Notes under the pieces: model-generated | Databases searched by the model: none | The model's input: the letters and a program-made list of their open reading frames with translations, nothing else | What the model was told of the DNA's origin: nothing | Source: an uncultured Opitutia bacterium | GTDB lineage: Bacteria; Verrucomicrobiota; Verrucomicrobiia; Opitutales; UBA953 | Assembly: GCA_903921665.1 (NCBI GenBank) | Contig: CAIXQT010000338.1 | Span: forward strand, 1-6,275 | Length of the DNA: 6,275 nt | Direction of reading: 5' to 3' | Part shown: in pieces, positions 6,159 through 6,275 of the stretch | Layout: each line of letters begins with the position of its first letter | Numbering within the stretch: the first letter of the stretch is position 1 | Program-made: the position numbers and the translations under genes

Positions 6159-6275
6159 ATGTCCAGCCAGCGTGAGCGCGCCATGAAGCCGACCGACCTC
6201 CGGGGAATCCTCCGGTATGTCCCGATGTTCCGCGACCACGTGTTCGTCATCGCGGTCGACGGCTCGATCGTGTCC
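6159..6275 (+). CDS. Probable N-acetylglutamate synthase/kinase-type protein, N-terminal fragment (3' end outside window)
   Basis: The frame is open for 39 codons to the right edge. The visible residues read MSSQRERAMKPTDLRGILRY, followed by a VPMFRDHVFVIAVDG segment. A helix of the pattern LRxxLRYVPxFR followed by a hydrophobic strand (VFVIAVDG) is the typical start of the amino-acid kinase fold in ArgA/ArgB proteins, where the text is usually ...YIxxFRGKTFVIxxGG. That points to N-acetylglutamate synthase (ArgA type, first step of arginine synthesis: acetyl-CoA plus glutamate) or acetylglutamate kinase (second step). The first glycine of the usual GG pair is Asp here (DG), which fits a synthase-like or regulatory kinase domain better than an active ArgB. 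The start at 6159 is chosen for its AAGGA site, but homologues may begin at the in-frame ATG 6183 (MKPTDLR). The active-site regions lie outside the window, so the precise enzyme cannot be fixed. Confidence 0.6.
   Translation, partial: MSSQRERAMKPTDLRGILRYVPMFRDHVFVIAVDGSIVS

Noticed and set aside
6111..6275. A dif site or Xer target near the recombinase gene.
   Set aside because: No AT-rich pair of 11-base half sites around a central spacer is visible here or elsewhere in the window.

Overview
The window is a GC-rich stretch of bacterial chromosome with very few non-coding bases. It holds the 3' end of a respiratory complex I (NADH:quinone oxidoreductase, nuo) operon, then a convergent tyrosine recombinase gene of the XerC/XerD type, then the first 39 codons of a gene that resembles the arginine-biosynthesis N-acetylglutamate synthase/kinase family. 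The strong C/G bias at third codon positions, the absence of Shine-Dalgarno sites inside the operon, the variant NuoM and the style of the last gene's N-terminus recall Verrucomicrobiota (Opitutales-like bacteria). That placement is an inference from memory of the families and is not proven by anything in the window.

Layout. Positions 2-214 (+) are the C-terminal 70 residues of NuoK, cut by the left edge. Positions 225-2072 (+) are NuoL, 2077-3624 (+) NuoM and 3637-5166 (+) NuoN. The gaps between them are only 10, 4 and 12 bases, so they are surely one transcript. On the other strand, 5163-6110 (-) encodes a complete Xer recombinase with all six catalytic residues. Its stop codon overlaps the nuoN stop codon. 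A 48-base divergent gap (6111-6158) with a small GC hairpin and an AAGGA ribosome binding site leads to the truncated gene 6159-6275 (+).

How the genes work together. NuoK, NuoL, NuoM and NuoN are membrane-arm subunits of complex I. NuoL, NuoM and NuoN are three related antiporter-like proton channels, and NuoK carries the two glutamates of the fourth channel region. The K-L-M-N order is the standard end of a bacterial nuo operon. The recombinase and the arginine-type gene are housekeeping neighbours with no evident functional tie to complex I.

The point most worth a second look is in NuoM. The TM7 lysine at the centre of the antiporter-like channel, kept in both NuoL (K224) and NuoN (K247) of this same window, is a leucine (L223) in NuoM. 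The conserved aspartate 12 residues later is a proline. New polar residues (H138, H248, K253) appear elsewhere in the presumed channel. Otherwise the window is ordinary core genome: I see no mobile element, CRISPR array, RNA gene or unknown multi-gene system. There is no stretch above 300 bases without a gene.
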